Below, one piece after another: positions 1 to 8,508 of a stretch of 64,000 nt of DNA (its first letter is position 1; every line of letters starts with the position of its first letter). The notes beneath the pieces were generated by a model that saw only the letters and a program-made list of their open reading frames with translations, did no database searches and was not told the DNA's origin. The translations under genes and the position numbers were made by a program. Source of the DNA: Sphingomonas sp. HF-S4 (GTDB taxonomy: Bacteria > Pseudomonadota > Alphaproteobacteria > Sphingomonadales > Sphingomonadaceae); NCBI RefSeq assembly GCF_032911445.1, contig NZ_JAWJEJ010000001.1, positions 2,790,001 to 2,854,000 of the forward strand, in the 5' to 3' direction.

Positions 1-2043
1 ATCGCCGATCGCCACCGCGCCGTTGCCGCTCGCGGTGTTTCCGGCGCCGATCGACACTGCCTGCCCGTTTATCGCACGCGCACCGTTGCCCACCGCCACC
101 GACGATTCGCCGCTGGCCACCGAATTGGCGCCCACCGCGATCGACTGCGCGCCGGCCGCCTGCGGCCCGGGTCCGGTCATGTTGGTGCGGAAATAGGCGC
201 CGTTCGTCGCCGCGGTATTGGCAGTGGCGAGCGCGGTGTCGGCAGTCCCCTGCGCCGTCGCGGCGTTGGTCAGCGCCGTGTTCGCCGTGCCTTGCGCGGC
301 ATTGGCCGCACCCTGCGCCGTCGCCGCATTGGCGAGCGCGGTGTTCGCCGTGCCCTGTGCCGCATCCGCCGCACCCTGCGCCGTAGCGGCATTGGCAAGC
401 GCATTGTTCGCCGTGCCCTGCGCGGCGTTGGCGGCGATCAGCGCCTGGTCGGCCGTCGCGCCCCCCGCGGTCGCTGCGGCGAGCGCATTGTCGGCAGTCG
501 CCTGCGCCGTCGCAGCGTTGGCGAGCGCGGTATTTGCCGTCGCCTGCACCGCATTGAGCTGGGTGAGGTTGACCGCATCCGTGCCCGCGGTGCCCGCAGC
601 GACATTGGTCACCTGACGCTCGGCGCCGGCCGCGCCGACCGACACGCTGTTGGCGCGGTTGGCCACCGATCCGTTGCCCAGCGCAACGGCATTGCTGGCG
701 CTGGCGGTGGTCGCATAGCCGAGTGCCATCGAATCGGTGCCCGTCGCCACGCTGATCGCGCCCAGCGCGGTGCTGCGCGCGCCCGATGCGGTGGTCGTCA
801 GCCCGCTGAACGCGTCCTGCCCACCGATCGCGACCGAAAGGCTGCCGGACGCCTGGGCGTTCAGACCCATCGCCACCGCACGCTCGCCGCTGGCCGCCGA
901 CGTGAAGCCGACCGCGACGCCGAACTCACCAGCGGTGTTGGCGGCAAGGCCGAGCGCCGTGCTGCCCCGTCCGCCGGCATTGGCGCTCTGGCCGAGTGCC
1001 GTCGCCGACTGACCCGAGCGCGCCCGCGCGCCCAGCGCCGTCGAATTGAAGCTCGACGTCAGCGCATTGACGCCCAGCGCCACCGAATCCAGGTCGTTGG
1101 TCTCCGCTTCGGCACCGATCGCGATCGAACCGGCCCCGGCCGAAACGCTGGCCGCGCCGATCGCCACGCTGTTGGCGCCGCTCGACGACGCATAGGCGTT
1201 GTTCGCGGCATTCACCGTGCCCAGCGCGATCGAATTGGCGCCGCTGCTCGTCGAGCCGAAGCCGAGCGCGACCGAGGCGGCACCCGAGGCATAGGTTGAG
1301 GAGCCGATCGCAGTGCTGTAATTGGTGGCCGCCCAGGCGGCGAGGCCGAACGCCGAGGCGCTGTCTCCAGTCGCCGCGGAGATGAAGCCCACCGCCGTCG
1401 CCTGGTCGCCCGCTTCCGAATTATACCCCAGCGCGATCGAGCCATAGTCCGTGCCCGATGCATTGCGGCCCAGCACGATGCTGTCGCCCAACACCGACGA
1501 CGCGCCATCGCCCATCACGATCGAGAAGGCGCCCTGCGCATTGGCGGCGCGCCCGATTGCGATCGACGAATCGCCGTCGGCGACGGTCACTGCGCCCATT
1601 GCGATCGCCTGATTGCCGAACGCCTGCGCGACGAGGCCCAGCGACAGCGACTCGGTGCCCGAGGCATGCGCGCCGAAGCCCAATGCGGTCGAGCTCGAAC
1701 CGGTCGCTTCCGCCACTGCGCCGATCGCCACCGAGGTGCCCGCAGTCGCATCGGCCGAATAGCCGATCGCGACCGATCCGAAGATCGCCGTGTTGCCCGG
1801 CCCCTGCACCGTCACGCCCTCGCCGATCGCGACGTTCGAATCGCCGTTGACGGTGACGTCGCCGCAAAGGGCGTTGTCGTCCGATCCGGGCTGGAGCGCG
1901 CCGACGGGATTGTTGGCGGCATCGCGGCACTGGGCGTTCTGCGCCTGCGCCTCGCCGGTGGCGAGCATCAGCGCGATCGTCCCCAGCGAAACGGTGGCGA
2001 AGGCGCGCAGCGCAATACGGCTGGCGGTGGTGTTGGCAGTCAT
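1..2043 (-). CDS. Trimeric autotransporter adhesin (YadA/Hia-like), C-terminus beyond window
   Basis: The frame is open from the ATG at 2043 to the left edge, at least 681 residues. A GAGGGG ribosome site lies just upstream. The N-terminus is a signal peptide rich in Ala/Leu ending near ATGEAQAQ. It is followed by dozens of head repeats of about 14 residues with the pattern S-x-A-[IL]-G (for example SVAIG, STALG, NSIALG), typical of the left-handed beta-roll of YadA heads. Around 560-218 the protein changes to Ala/Thr/Asn-rich stalk repeats (ANAATAQGTANTAL type), after a neck-like segment with TDAVNLTQLNA. A second head-like stretch follows toward position 1. The C-terminal membrane anchor is not in the window. 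By family the protein should trimerise in the outer membrane and mediate adhesion or autoaggregation. It sits 82 bases downstream of the TonB receptor in the same orientation, so it may share the FecI-type regulon (inference). Confidence 0.9.
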   Translation of the reverse strand, partial: MTANTTASRIALRAFATVSLGTIALMLATGEAQAQNAQCRDAANNPVGALQPGSDDNALCGDVTVNGDSNVAIGEGVTVQGPGNTAIFGSVAIGYSADATAGTSVAIGAVAEATGSSSTALGFGAHASGTESLSLGLVAQAFGNQAIAMGAVTVADGDSSIAIGRAANAQGAFSIVMGDGASSVLGDSIVLGRNASGTDYGSIALGYNSEAGDQATAVGFISAATGDSASAFGLAAWAATNYSTAIGSSTYASGAASVALGFGSTSSGANSIALGTVNAANNAYASSSGANSVAIGAASVSAGAGSIAIGAEAETNDLDSVALGVNALTSSFNSTALGARARSGQSATALGQSANAGGRGSTALGLAANTAGEFGVAVGFTSAASGERAVAMGLNAQASGSLSVAIGGQDAFSGLTTTASGARSTALGAISVATGTDSMALGYATTASASNAVALGNGSVANRANSVSVGAAGAERQVTNVAAGTAGTDAVNLTQLNAVQATANTALANAATAQATADNALAAATAGGATADQALIAANAAQGTANNALANAATAQGAADAAQGTANTALANAATAQGAANAAQGTANTALTNAATAQGTADTALATANTAATNGAYFRTNMTGPGPQAAGAQSIAVGANSVASGESSVAVGNGARAINGQAVSIGAGNTASGNGAVAIGD
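218..560 (-). repeat. Tandem repeats coding the autotransporter stalk
   Basis: Within the adhesin gene, near-identical units of about 40-45 bases recur, each containing a GCATTGGC(G)AGCGCGGTGTTCGCCGTG-like core. They encode alternating ANAATAQG and AANAAQGTANTAL segments, a coiled-coil-like Ala-rich stalk. Such repeats commonly change copy number by slippage or recombination, which would alter stalk length. Confidence 0.75.
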
Positions 2044-2125
2044 GGTGAAGTCCCCTCTTCGTTGTCGAAGGGGGAGACGGAGTTCGCGGCGCAGACCGGA
2101 CACGCCGCGGCGAATTATTTTGGCG

Positions 2126-4525
2126 TCAGAAGCTCAGGTCGAACCCGAGCCGGACGCTGCGCGGCCGCAGCGGGGTGGTCTGGTCGCGGTCGCGGATCAG
2201 GAAGGGCGATCCCAGCGCGAAGCGATTGCCGCGCGAGTCGAGCAGATTGGTCAGCGCCAGGCTCACCCCCCGCTTCGCCTCGCCGAGGCGCACCTCGACA
2301 CCGGTATCGACATAATCGCCCTGCAGCCGCCCGAGGATCGGCCCGATCCCCAGCGTCGACTTGCCGACATAGCGGGCATAGCCGTTGGCGCTGAACTCGA
2401 GCCCGTTGCCAAGAATATGGGTATAGGCCGCGCCGATCCGCCCGGTCGCATCGGCGACATTGGGCAGGCGCTCGACGTTCACGGCGGTGGAAGCGTCGGC
2501 GGTGGGCAGGATCACGAAGGCGCGATCGGTAACCTTGCTGTTGTTGAGATACAGCGCCGCATCCAGTTCCAGCCCGGCCACGGGACGCCAGCGGGAAGTC
2601 ATGCCGATCGAAAAGACGCGACCGTCGCCGGCATTTGCGGTGGTCGGGAAGCCGAAGCCGTCCACCAGATCGGCCTGGATATCGGTCCAGCGCGTCGCCG
2701 AGGCGCTCAGCGCCAGGTCCAGCCCGGGGCTGCGATAGCGCGCGCCGGCTTCGTAGGTGGCGACCCGGTCGCCGTCGAAGCGCTGGATGAACTCGCGCCG
2801 CACTGCGATACCGCCGGGACGGAAGCCCTGCTGGTACCGCCCGAACAGCGTCAGGTCGTCGGCGATGCGATACGCCGCGGCCAGTGACGGCAGGAAGCGC
2901 GTTTCCGAACGCGAAGCGCGCGCACCGGGATCGAAACGGAATGCGATCGCCTCGGCGACGTCCTCAGAACTGCCCGACAGCGTCGCATGCGTCAGCCGTC
3001 CGCCGAGCGTCAGCGTGAAGCGATCGACGGGCTCGACCGTCGCCTCGCCATAGAGAGTCGCTTCCTCGACCTGGTTGCGGACGCCGGTCAGCCGCGCGAA
3101 ATCCATCTTGCGATGCGTCAGCGTGTCGTTGCGGAGTATGCTGGCGGCAAGCACCCAGCCTGTGCCGTTCGCCCCGCGCCGGGCAAGGCGCACTTCCCCC
3201 GTCACCATCGAGATACGGTTGGACTGCGTGAATGCGCTGTTGATCGCGCTCGCCGTCGGGCGGACGATGGGATCGCCGGGATCGGTGAGCGTCTGGCCCT
3301 CGAACCGTTCGAACACATATTGGCCGGCATAGCCGAGCGACGAGGTCAGCTCGAGCGATCCCCAATGCTTGCGCGCGACCAGATCGACCAGCCAATATTC
3401 GTTCTCGAACGGCTGGGCGATGCCGCTCGCGCGATCGAGTTCGCCGACGGCGCGCTCGGCATATTGGCTGTCGTCGCCGTTGATCCGCTGGCCCACCGCG
3501 TTGAGGTCGATCGTCCAGTCGTCGCCCGGATCGACGCGCAGCCCGGCCCGCCCGCCGATCGTGCGCACCCGGTTGATGTCGTCGAGCCCGCGCTGGACAT
3601 CGTCGATATAGCCGCCCTCGATCGACCCGAAGGCGAGCAGGCGCAGCCCGATCGTATCCTGCTTGATCGGCAAATTGAGGATCGCGCCGCCATCGACGCC
3701 CGGCTTGCCATGCTGGACCGCGAGCACCCCGCCCCAGGCAGACCCTTCGAAGTTCGCAAGATCGGGCGAGCGCGGCACCACGCGCACCACCCCGCCCAGC
3801 GATCCCGCACCGTAGAGCGTGCCCTGCGGCCCCTCCAGCACCTCGACGCTCTTGACGTCGTAGAGGCGCAGATTGGGATCTGGCGCGCTATAGGTGATCC
3901 GGCTGTTCCCCCAATATTGCCCCACGGTCGACTGGGTCGGACCGACGAAGCTCGAATCGGCGATGCCGCGGATGAACAGCTTGTTGCGGCCCGGCCCCAG
4001 ATGCGTCGAGGCGACGCTGGCGATCCGAGCCTCGACCGCCTCGGTCCCGCGCAGGCTCTCCGCCGCGCTGAGTGCCGATCCATCGACGATCTGCACCCCG
4101 CCGGGATAGGCGCCGAGCGGCACGTCGCGCTTGGTCGCGGTGACGACGATCTCCTCGGGCGTCGGCGCGACTTCGGGCTCTACGGTCGGCGGCGCGGGGC
4201 GCGGGCGCTTGGGCGCGGCGGACTTGCTGAAGCGCTCGACCAGATAGGTCGCGGGGGCGACACGGCGCGCGCGGAACCTGGTGCCGAGCAGCATCCGTTC
4301 GAGCGCCTGCGATGCCGTGAAGCGTCCGCGCACGGGACGCACCTGGAGCCCGGCGAGCGTGGCCTCGCGAAAGCCGATGCTCGTGCCGGTCTGGCGGCTC
4401 AATTGCTGGATCGCGGTGTCGAGCCGCGATGCGCCGAGGTCGATCTCGGCCACTCGCTCCTGCGCAAGCGCAGGAGACGCGATGATCATGGAAGCAAGGA
4501 AGCCCGGGCTAGCGGGGCGGACCAT
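2126..4525 (-). CDS. TonB-dependent outer-membrane receptor with N-terminal STN signalling domain
   Basis: This 799-residue protein has a signal peptide (about 1-22, ending SPALAQ) and an STN domain (about 25-95, pattern LDTAIQQLSRQTG...FTASQALERML). A proline-rich linker and a TonB box (EEIVVTA) follow, then a plug domain (IRGIADSSF, VEVLEGPQGTLYGAGSLGG) and a 22-strand barrel ending in Phe (RLGFDLSF). The STN domain marks it as a transducer that would contact the adjacent FecR-like protein in the periplasm. I start it at the ATG at 4525, which overlaps the end of fecR by 17 bases; a GTG 66 bases upstream has no advantage. The plug and barrel resemble FecA/FpvA-like receptors, but the ligand (siderophore, haem, glycan or other) cannot be read from sequence. 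Confidence 0.93.
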   Translation of the reverse strand: MVRPASPGFLASMIIASPALAQERVAEIDLGASRLDTAIQQLSRQTGTSIGFREATLAGLQVRPVRGRFTASQALERMLLGTRFRARRVAPATYLVERFSKSAAPKRPRPAPPTVEPEVAPTPEEIVVTATKRDVPLGAYPGGVQIVDGSALSAAESLRGTEAVEARIASVASTHLGPGRNKLFIRGIADSSFVGPTQSTVGQYWGNSRITYSAPDPNLRLYDVKSVEVLEGPQGTLYGAGSLGGVVRVVPRSPDLANFEGSAWGGVLAVQHGKPGVDGGAILNLPIKQDTIGLRLLAFGSIEGGYIDDVQRGLDDINRVRTIGGRAGLRVDPGDDWTIDLNAVGQRINGDDSQYAERAVGELDRASGIAQPFENEYWLVDLVARKHWGSLELTSSLGYAGQYVFERFEGQTLTDPGDPIVRPTASAINSAFTQSNRISMVTGEVRLARRGANGTGWVLAASILRNDTLTHRKMDFARLTGVRNQVEEATLYGEATVEPVDRFTLTLGGRLTHATLSGSSEDVAEAIAFRFDPGARASRSETRFLPSLAAAYRIADDLTLFGRYQQGFRPGGIAVRREFIQRFDGDRVATYEAGARYRSPGLDLALSASATRWTDIQADLVDGFGFPTTANAGDGRVFSIGMTSRWRPVAGLELDAALYLNNSKVTDRAFVILPTADASTAVNVERLPNVADATGRIGAAYTHILGNGLEFSANGYARYVGKSTLGIGPILGRLQGDYVDTGVEVRLGEAKRGVSLALTNLLDSRGNRFALGSPFLIRDRDQTTPLRPRSVRLGFDLSF

Positions 4526-5447
4526 CTGCGGGGGACATCGTCCATCCTTCCCCTTCTGCGACGAACCGCACGCCGAGCAGCGGTCCGGCACGGGCGAGCA
4601 CTTGGTCGGGCGAGCCGCCGAGCATCAGCGTGCCGCCGCCCAGCGTCCGCGCCTCGGTCCCAGGGGCGGGGCGCACCGGCTTGCCCAGGCTCCGGCTGAG
4701 GTCGCGCGCTACCTGCCCCAGCGAGGCGTTGTCATAGTGCAGCGCCCCCGACGCCCAGCTCCCGATCGCCTGGGTGCTCGCCTTGCCGACCACCGGCTTC
4801 GCGCCCTTGGCGTCGCGCGTCAGCGTGTCGCCCGGTGCCAGCCGCACCTCGTCCGGACCCGGCGCATAGATCACCGCGCCTTCGGACACCGCGACCTGGA
4901 GCGCGTCGCCGTCCTGCACGACGTTGAACACCGTCCCGGCATCGACCAGCCGAGTGCCGCCGGCCATCACCACGAACGGATCGCTCGCGTCGTGCACCAC
5001 GTCGAACCGCGCCTCGCCCTGTTCGAGCACGACATGGCGCGGCGTATCGGGATCGAGGATCACCCGCGTCGCGCCGTTGAGCGCGAGCTTCGATCCGTCT
5101 GCAAGGTCAATCATCCGCTGCTCGCCCGGCGCGGTCGCGATCTGCTGTGCGGGCGCGTCGCGGTCGATCACCGACCAGCCGCCAACCGCGGCAATCGCCG
5201 CCGCAGCGGCCGCCCCTGCGGGCAACCACCAGCGGCGCGCCTGCGGTTCGGCCGCGACTTCCACCGGCGCCGACGCCAGCAGCGCCGCGCCCCAATCACT
5301 GTCGTCGAGCGCCGCCTCATAGGCCGCCAAATGCGCCGGATCGGCTTCGAGCCAGGCGGTATAGCCGTCCCAATCGTCGAACGCCGGATCCTGGACGCGA
5401 ATCGCCCAGAGCCGCCCGGCTTCTCGAATCTCGGTCTGTGCGCTCAT
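4509..5447 (-). CDS. FecR-like anti-sigma/regulator
   Basis: This protein of about 312 residues is the inner-membrane relay between the downstream receptor and the upstream sigma factor. It has an N-terminal DUF4880-like region (WAIRVQDPAFDDWDGYTAWL), one membrane helix near 70-95 (WWLPAGAAAAAAIAAVGG), and a periplasmic FecR domain (TAPGEQRMIDLADGSKLALN; FVVMAGGTRLVDAGTVFNVV). A C-terminal STN-like/DUF4974 part follows (LGQVARDLSRSLGKPV). Two ATGs are 6 bases apart (5453 and 5447); 5447 is better placed after TAGGGA. The gene lies 31 bases after the sigma factor and overlaps the receptor start. This is the standard FecI-FecR-receptor layout of cell-surface signalling. Confidence 0.92.
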   Translation of the reverse strand: MSAQTEIREAGRLWAIRVQDPAFDDWDGYTAWLEADPAHLAAYEAALDDSDWGAALLASAPVEVAAEPQARRWWLPAGAAAAAAIAAVGGWSVIDRDAPAQQIATAPGEQRMIDLADGSKLALNGATRVILDPDTPRHVVLEQGEARFDVVHDASDPFVVMAGGTRLVDAGTVFNVVQDGDALQVAVSEGAVIYAPGPDEVRLAPGDTLTRDAKGAKPVVGKASTQAIGSWASGALHYDNASLGQVARDLSRSLGKPVRPAPGTEARTLGGGTLMLGGSPDQVLARAGPLLGVRFVAEGEGWTMSPADGPPR

Positions 5448-5477
5448 CGCCATGTCCCTATGACGGAGCCCGTGCGA

Positions 5478-5993
5478 TCATTCCGCATCGAATTTCGCCC
5501 TCAGGTCGGCAAGCGCGCGATATGCCTTTTGCAGATCCTTCTCGACCGAGCTGAGGCTGACCCCCAGTTCGCGCGCGATCGCCGCCTGGCCGATGCCGTC
5601 CAGCCGGCAGCGGCGGAACACGATCTCCACGCGCGGCCCCAGCGCGGCAAGCGCCGCCTGAACCTCGCGCAACCGCTCACGCGCGATCAGCGAACGCTCG
5701 CCCATCGGCGCTTCCTCGCCCGGCAGCGTCTCGTGCCAGTCATGGTGCCGCCGGTCGCGGCTCACGCTCGAACGCCGCCGGTCGCGCACCAGATTCTCGG
5801 CGGCGCGGAACAGATAGGAGAGCGGATCGGCAATCGGCTGGCTCGGCGCCGCCGCCACGCGCTGCCACAGATCGTGCAGCACGTCCTCGGCATCGTCGGC
5901 CATCCCGCGCGCGGCGAGGAAGCGGAGCAACCGCCCGCGCTCGTTGAGCACCACGCGCTGGAGCCCGCTGACCTGCGCGTCCGAATCCGTCAC
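5478..5993 (-). CDS. ECF sigma factor, FecI-like
   Basis: A sigma-70 family protein of about 171 residues. Region 2 covers about 15-75 (RLLRFLAARGMADDAEDVLHD, then LSYLFRAAENLVRDRRR). Region 4 lies near 115-165 with the helix-turn-helix QAAIARELGVSLSSVEKDL. There is no ATG in the right place. I chose the GTG at 5993 because residues upstream of it are an out-of-frame continuation of the M23 peptidase gene and the family begins close to this point. No clear Shine-Dalgarno is visible, so the start is uncertain. The protein should direct RNA polymerase to the downstream receptor, and perhaps the adhesin, when released by the FecR-like protein. Confidence 0.9.
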   Translation of the reverse strand: MTDSDAQVSGLQRVVLNERGRLLRFLAARGMADDAEDVLHDLWQRVAAAPSQPIADPLSYLFRAAENLVRDRRRSSVSRDRRHHDWHETLPGEEAPMGERSLIARERLREVQAALAALGPRVEIVFRRCRLDGIGQAAIARELGVSLSSVEKDLQKAYRALADLRAKFDAE

Positions 5994-6067
5994 GCGCGGC
6001 ACCGCGCGCGCCGGCCCGCAATATCGGAAAGACCAACCTGCTGGTGCAACGGAGACCCCATGACGGT

Positions 6068-6736
6068 TCAGAAAGCGCGTCCCTGCGGCTGGTCGGCACG
6101 CGCCTGTGCGAAGGCCGAGATATGGGGCGCCTCGGGCGCGATCCAAGCCTTGGCCGGCACGGGCGCGTCGCCCCACAGATAGCCCAGCGGATCGACCGCG
6201 CGGCCGGCGACGCGAACCTCGAAATGCAAGTGATTCCCGGTCGATCGCCCGGTCGATCCCATCAGCGCGACGGCCTGGCCCTGCGCCACCTGCATGCCCG
6301 GCCGCACCAGCACCTGCGAGAGATGCGCGTACCGCGTCGTCACGGTGCCATGATCGATCTCGACCATTTCGCCATAGCTCCCCGCGCGTCCGGCATGGCG
6401 CACCACGCCGGGCGCCGAAGCAAGCACCGGCGTGCCGAGCCGCCCGGGAATGTCGATCCCGCGATGCATCGCCGCGGTGCGCCGGAACGGATCGCCGCGA
6501 ACCCCGAACTGCGAGGACAGCCGCGGCAATATGGGTGCGGCCCCGCGGCGCGGCCCGGCCTCGGCCTGCGGCACGGGCACGAGTTGCGGCACGAGTTTGG
6601 GCAACGGTTCGGCAGGCGCGGCGCGGAACGTCGCTTCGCGGCCGCCGGGAAGCTCGGTGATGCCCGGCGACACCGGCCCATTGTCCGGGGAGGACAGCAG
6701 AAGGACCAGGTGCAGGGGTAAGAAGCCGGGCATCAT
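6068..6736 (-). CDS. M23 family metallopeptidase (LytM/NlpD-like)
   Basis: This 222-residue secreted or membrane-tethered protein starts at one of two adjacent ATGs (6736/6733), followed by a hydrophobic stretch (PGFLPLHLVLLLS). A Pro-rich linker follows, then an M23 domain with the zinc ligands HRGID and HLHFEV and the intervening YGEMVEIDHG and TRYAHLS motifs. M23 enzymes cut peptide cross-links in peptidoglycan, or act as division activators when residues are lost. Here both His motifs are intact, so catalysis is plausible. It lies upstream of the sigma factor with a 74-base gap, and a functional link is not shown. Longer in-frame reading upstream has no convincing start and runs into the divergent aldolase gene. 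Confidence 0.88.
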   Translation of the reverse strand: MMPGFLPLHLVLLLSSPDNGPVSPGITELPGGREATFRAAPAEPLPKLVPQLVPVPQAEAGPRRGAAPILPRLSSQFGVRGDPFRRTAAMHRGIDIPGRLGTPVLASAPGVVRHAGRAGSYGEMVEIDHGTVTTRYAHLSQVLVRPGMQVAQGQAVALMGSTGRSTGNHLHFEVRVAGRAVDPLGYLWGDAPVPAKAWIAPEAPHISAFAQARADQPQGRAF

Positions 6737-6872
6737 TGCTTGGACGGAGCCGCCGCGCCGATCCCGTACGCTCGGTCGCAAAAATATTTCGGCGCGAAAA
6801 ATGCTGCGGGAACCCGTGCCGGGCGCCGTCCTCCTTGCAGCCAGTAATTCGCTTTCAGTCACGGAGCCGAGG

Positions 6873-7673
6873 ATGAACCCCACCGAACGCCGCATGCTCG
6901 ACATGCTCAAGAAGGGCCGCGACCAGTTCGGCGTCGTCGCGGTCAAGGCCGAGTTCGAAGCCGAGGGCACGCGCCCCGACGAATTCCTCCGTCTGCTCGA
7001 ACTCGCCCGCCGCGCCGATCTCAAGGTCGCGCTCAAGATCGGCGGCTGCGAGGCGGTGTCGGACCTGCTCGCCTCCAAGCTCTATGGTGTCGATCACGTC
7101 ATCGCCCCGATGATCGAGACGCCCTATGCGCTCACCAAATTCGCCGAGGCGCGCGACAAGACCTATGGCGGCGCCGGCCACGAAACCCAGTTCCTGTTCA
7201 ACCTCGAGACCGAGGCGACGCTCGCCAATCTCGACGCGATGCTGCCGATCGCCAAGGCCAAGCTCGACGGCGTGGTCTTCGGCCGGGTCGACTTCACCCT
7301 TTCGCGCGGATTGCCGCGCAAGAGCATCAACGATCGCCAGATCACCAATGCGGTGCTGCGGGTCGCGCGCGCCTGCGCCGAAAACGACCTGACGCTCGTC
7401 GTCGGTGGCTCGGTCGCGGTCGAGGCGGGCGCCGCGCTGCGCGAGATCCGCGCCGTCCGGCTCGATCGCTTCGAGACGCGCAAGGTGATCTTCGACGGAT
7501 CGATGGCCGAATCCGCCCGCTTCGAGGCGGGCATCGCCAACGCTGTCGCGTTCGAGCTCGCCTGGCTCGAGAACAAGCGCGATCATTACCGCGCGATCGC
7601 CGACGAGGATCTGGCGCGCATCCGGATGATCCAGGAGCGCAGCGCCCTCGCGGCTATCGAGCGGGCCGCCTGA
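6873..7673 (+). CDS. HpcH/HpaI-type aldolase (citrate-lyase beta family)
   Basis: This 266-residue protein starts at ATG 6873 after GGAG/GAGG. It has the TIM-barrel signatures of class II pyruvate aldolases. KIGGCEAVSDL is near the start, followed by VIAPMIETPYAL with the conserved Glu, FNLETEATLANL with a second metal Glu, and GVVFGRVDFTLSRG with the metal Asp. Family members reversibly add pyruvate, or a related enolate, to an aldehyde. Its place as first gene of a polysaccharide operon is unlike the catabolic HpcH/HpaI enzymes and points to a biosynthetic role in making an acidic or chain-extended sugar (inference). The stop is 4 bases before the phosphatase gene. Confidence 0.85.
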   Translation: MNPTERRMLDMLKKGRDQFGVVAVKAEFEAEGTRPDEFLRLLELARRADLKVALKIGGCEAVSDLLASKLYGVDHVIAPMIETPYALTKFAEARDKTYGGAGHETQFLFNLETEATLANLDAMLPIAKAKLDGVVFGRVDFTLSRGLPRKSINDRQITNAVLRVARACAENDLTLVVGGSVAVEAGAALREIRAVRLDRFETRKVIFDGSMAESARFEAGIANAVAFELAWLENKRDHYRAIADEDLARIRMIQERSALAAIERAA

Positions 7674-7677
7674 TCCG

Positions 7678-8508
7678 ATGCCGCTGCACGAGGAAGTATC
7701 GGCGCTGATGCGCGCGGTCGCCGCTGACGTGGTGCTCCCGCGCTACCGCACCCTCGCCGCCGGCGAGGTCATGACCAAGAGCGCGGGCGAAGTCGTCACC
7801 GTCGTCGATCGCGAGGCCGAATTGCGCTTGCACGACGGGCTCGCCGCGCTCGGCCTCGGTGCCCGCATCCTCGGCGAGGAAGCCGCCGAAGCCGACCCCG
7901 CGCTGCTCGACGATGTCGGCAAAGGGCTGGTCTGGCTGATCGACCCGCTCGACGGCACCGCCAACTTCGCCTCGGGCCGCGGCCCCTTCGGGATGATGAT
8001 CGCCCTGGTCGACAATGGCAGCCCGGTCGCCGGCTGGATGCTCGATCCGCTGACCGATCGACTCTGCCACGCCGCGCGTGGCATGGGCGCCCGCTGCAAC
8101 GGCATGCTGGTCCGCGCCCGCGCGACCGGAAGCGCCCGCCCCCGCGCCGCGCTAGGCACGCACTTCCTCACCGCGGATCGGCGCGCCCGCGTCCATGCCC
8201 GCGCCGACCAGCATCTCGATGTCGTCCCGGTCCCGCGCTGCGCTGCCGAGAGCTATCCGCGCCTCGTCTTCGGGCAGGACGACGTCGCGTTGTTCCAGCG
8301 CATCCTCCCCTGGGACCACGCTGCCGGCGCGCTGTTTGTCACCGAGGCGGGCGGCAAGGCCACGCATTGGGACGGCACCCCCTGGCGCGTCGGCGGGCCC
8401 GGCATCGGCGTGCTCGCCGCCGCCAGCCCCTGGCAGTGGGAGGTGGCCGCGCAGGTGCTGCTCCATCCCGCCGCCGGCCTGATCGAAGCCGATCGCCTCG
8501 CCGCATGA
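7678..8508 (+). CDS. Inositol-monophosphatase family phosphatase
   Basis: This 276-residue protein has the IMPase/FBPase-fold metal site: GEEAAE (near 62), WLIDPLDGTANFA (near 85-97) and a C-terminal WDHAAG (near 215). The enzyme hydrolyses small phosphate monoesters such as inositol phosphate, sugar phosphates or 3'-phosphoadenylate, using Mg2+. In a glycan operon it most likely dephosphorylates a sugar or cyclitol intermediate. Substrate specificity cannot be read from the sequence. It follows the aldolase closely and its stop overlaps the next ATG (ATGA), indicating translational coupling. Confidence 0.88.
   Translation: MPLHEEVSALMRAVAADVVLPRYRTLAAGEVMTKSAGEVVTVVDREAELRLHDGLAALGLGARILGEEAAEADPALLDDVGKGLVWLIDPLDGTANFASGRGPFGMMIALVDNGSPVAGWMLDPLTDRLCHAARGMGARCNGMLVRARATGSARPRAALGTHFLTADRRARVHARADQHLDVVPVPRCAAESYPRLVFGQDDVALFQRILPWDHAAGALFVTEAGGKATHWDGTPWRVGGPGIGVLAAASPWQWEVAAQVLLHPAAGLIEADRLAA

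Noticed and set aside
292..1299. Open frames on the plus strand opposite the adhesin
   Set aside because: Their Arg/Ala repeats mirror the adhesin repeats. The minus-strand frame gives the regular head pattern and a signal peptide.
6068..6176. N-terminal extension of the ECF sigma factor to 6176
   Set aside because: It would overlap the M23 gene and is not sigma-like. GTG 5993 gives the usual length.
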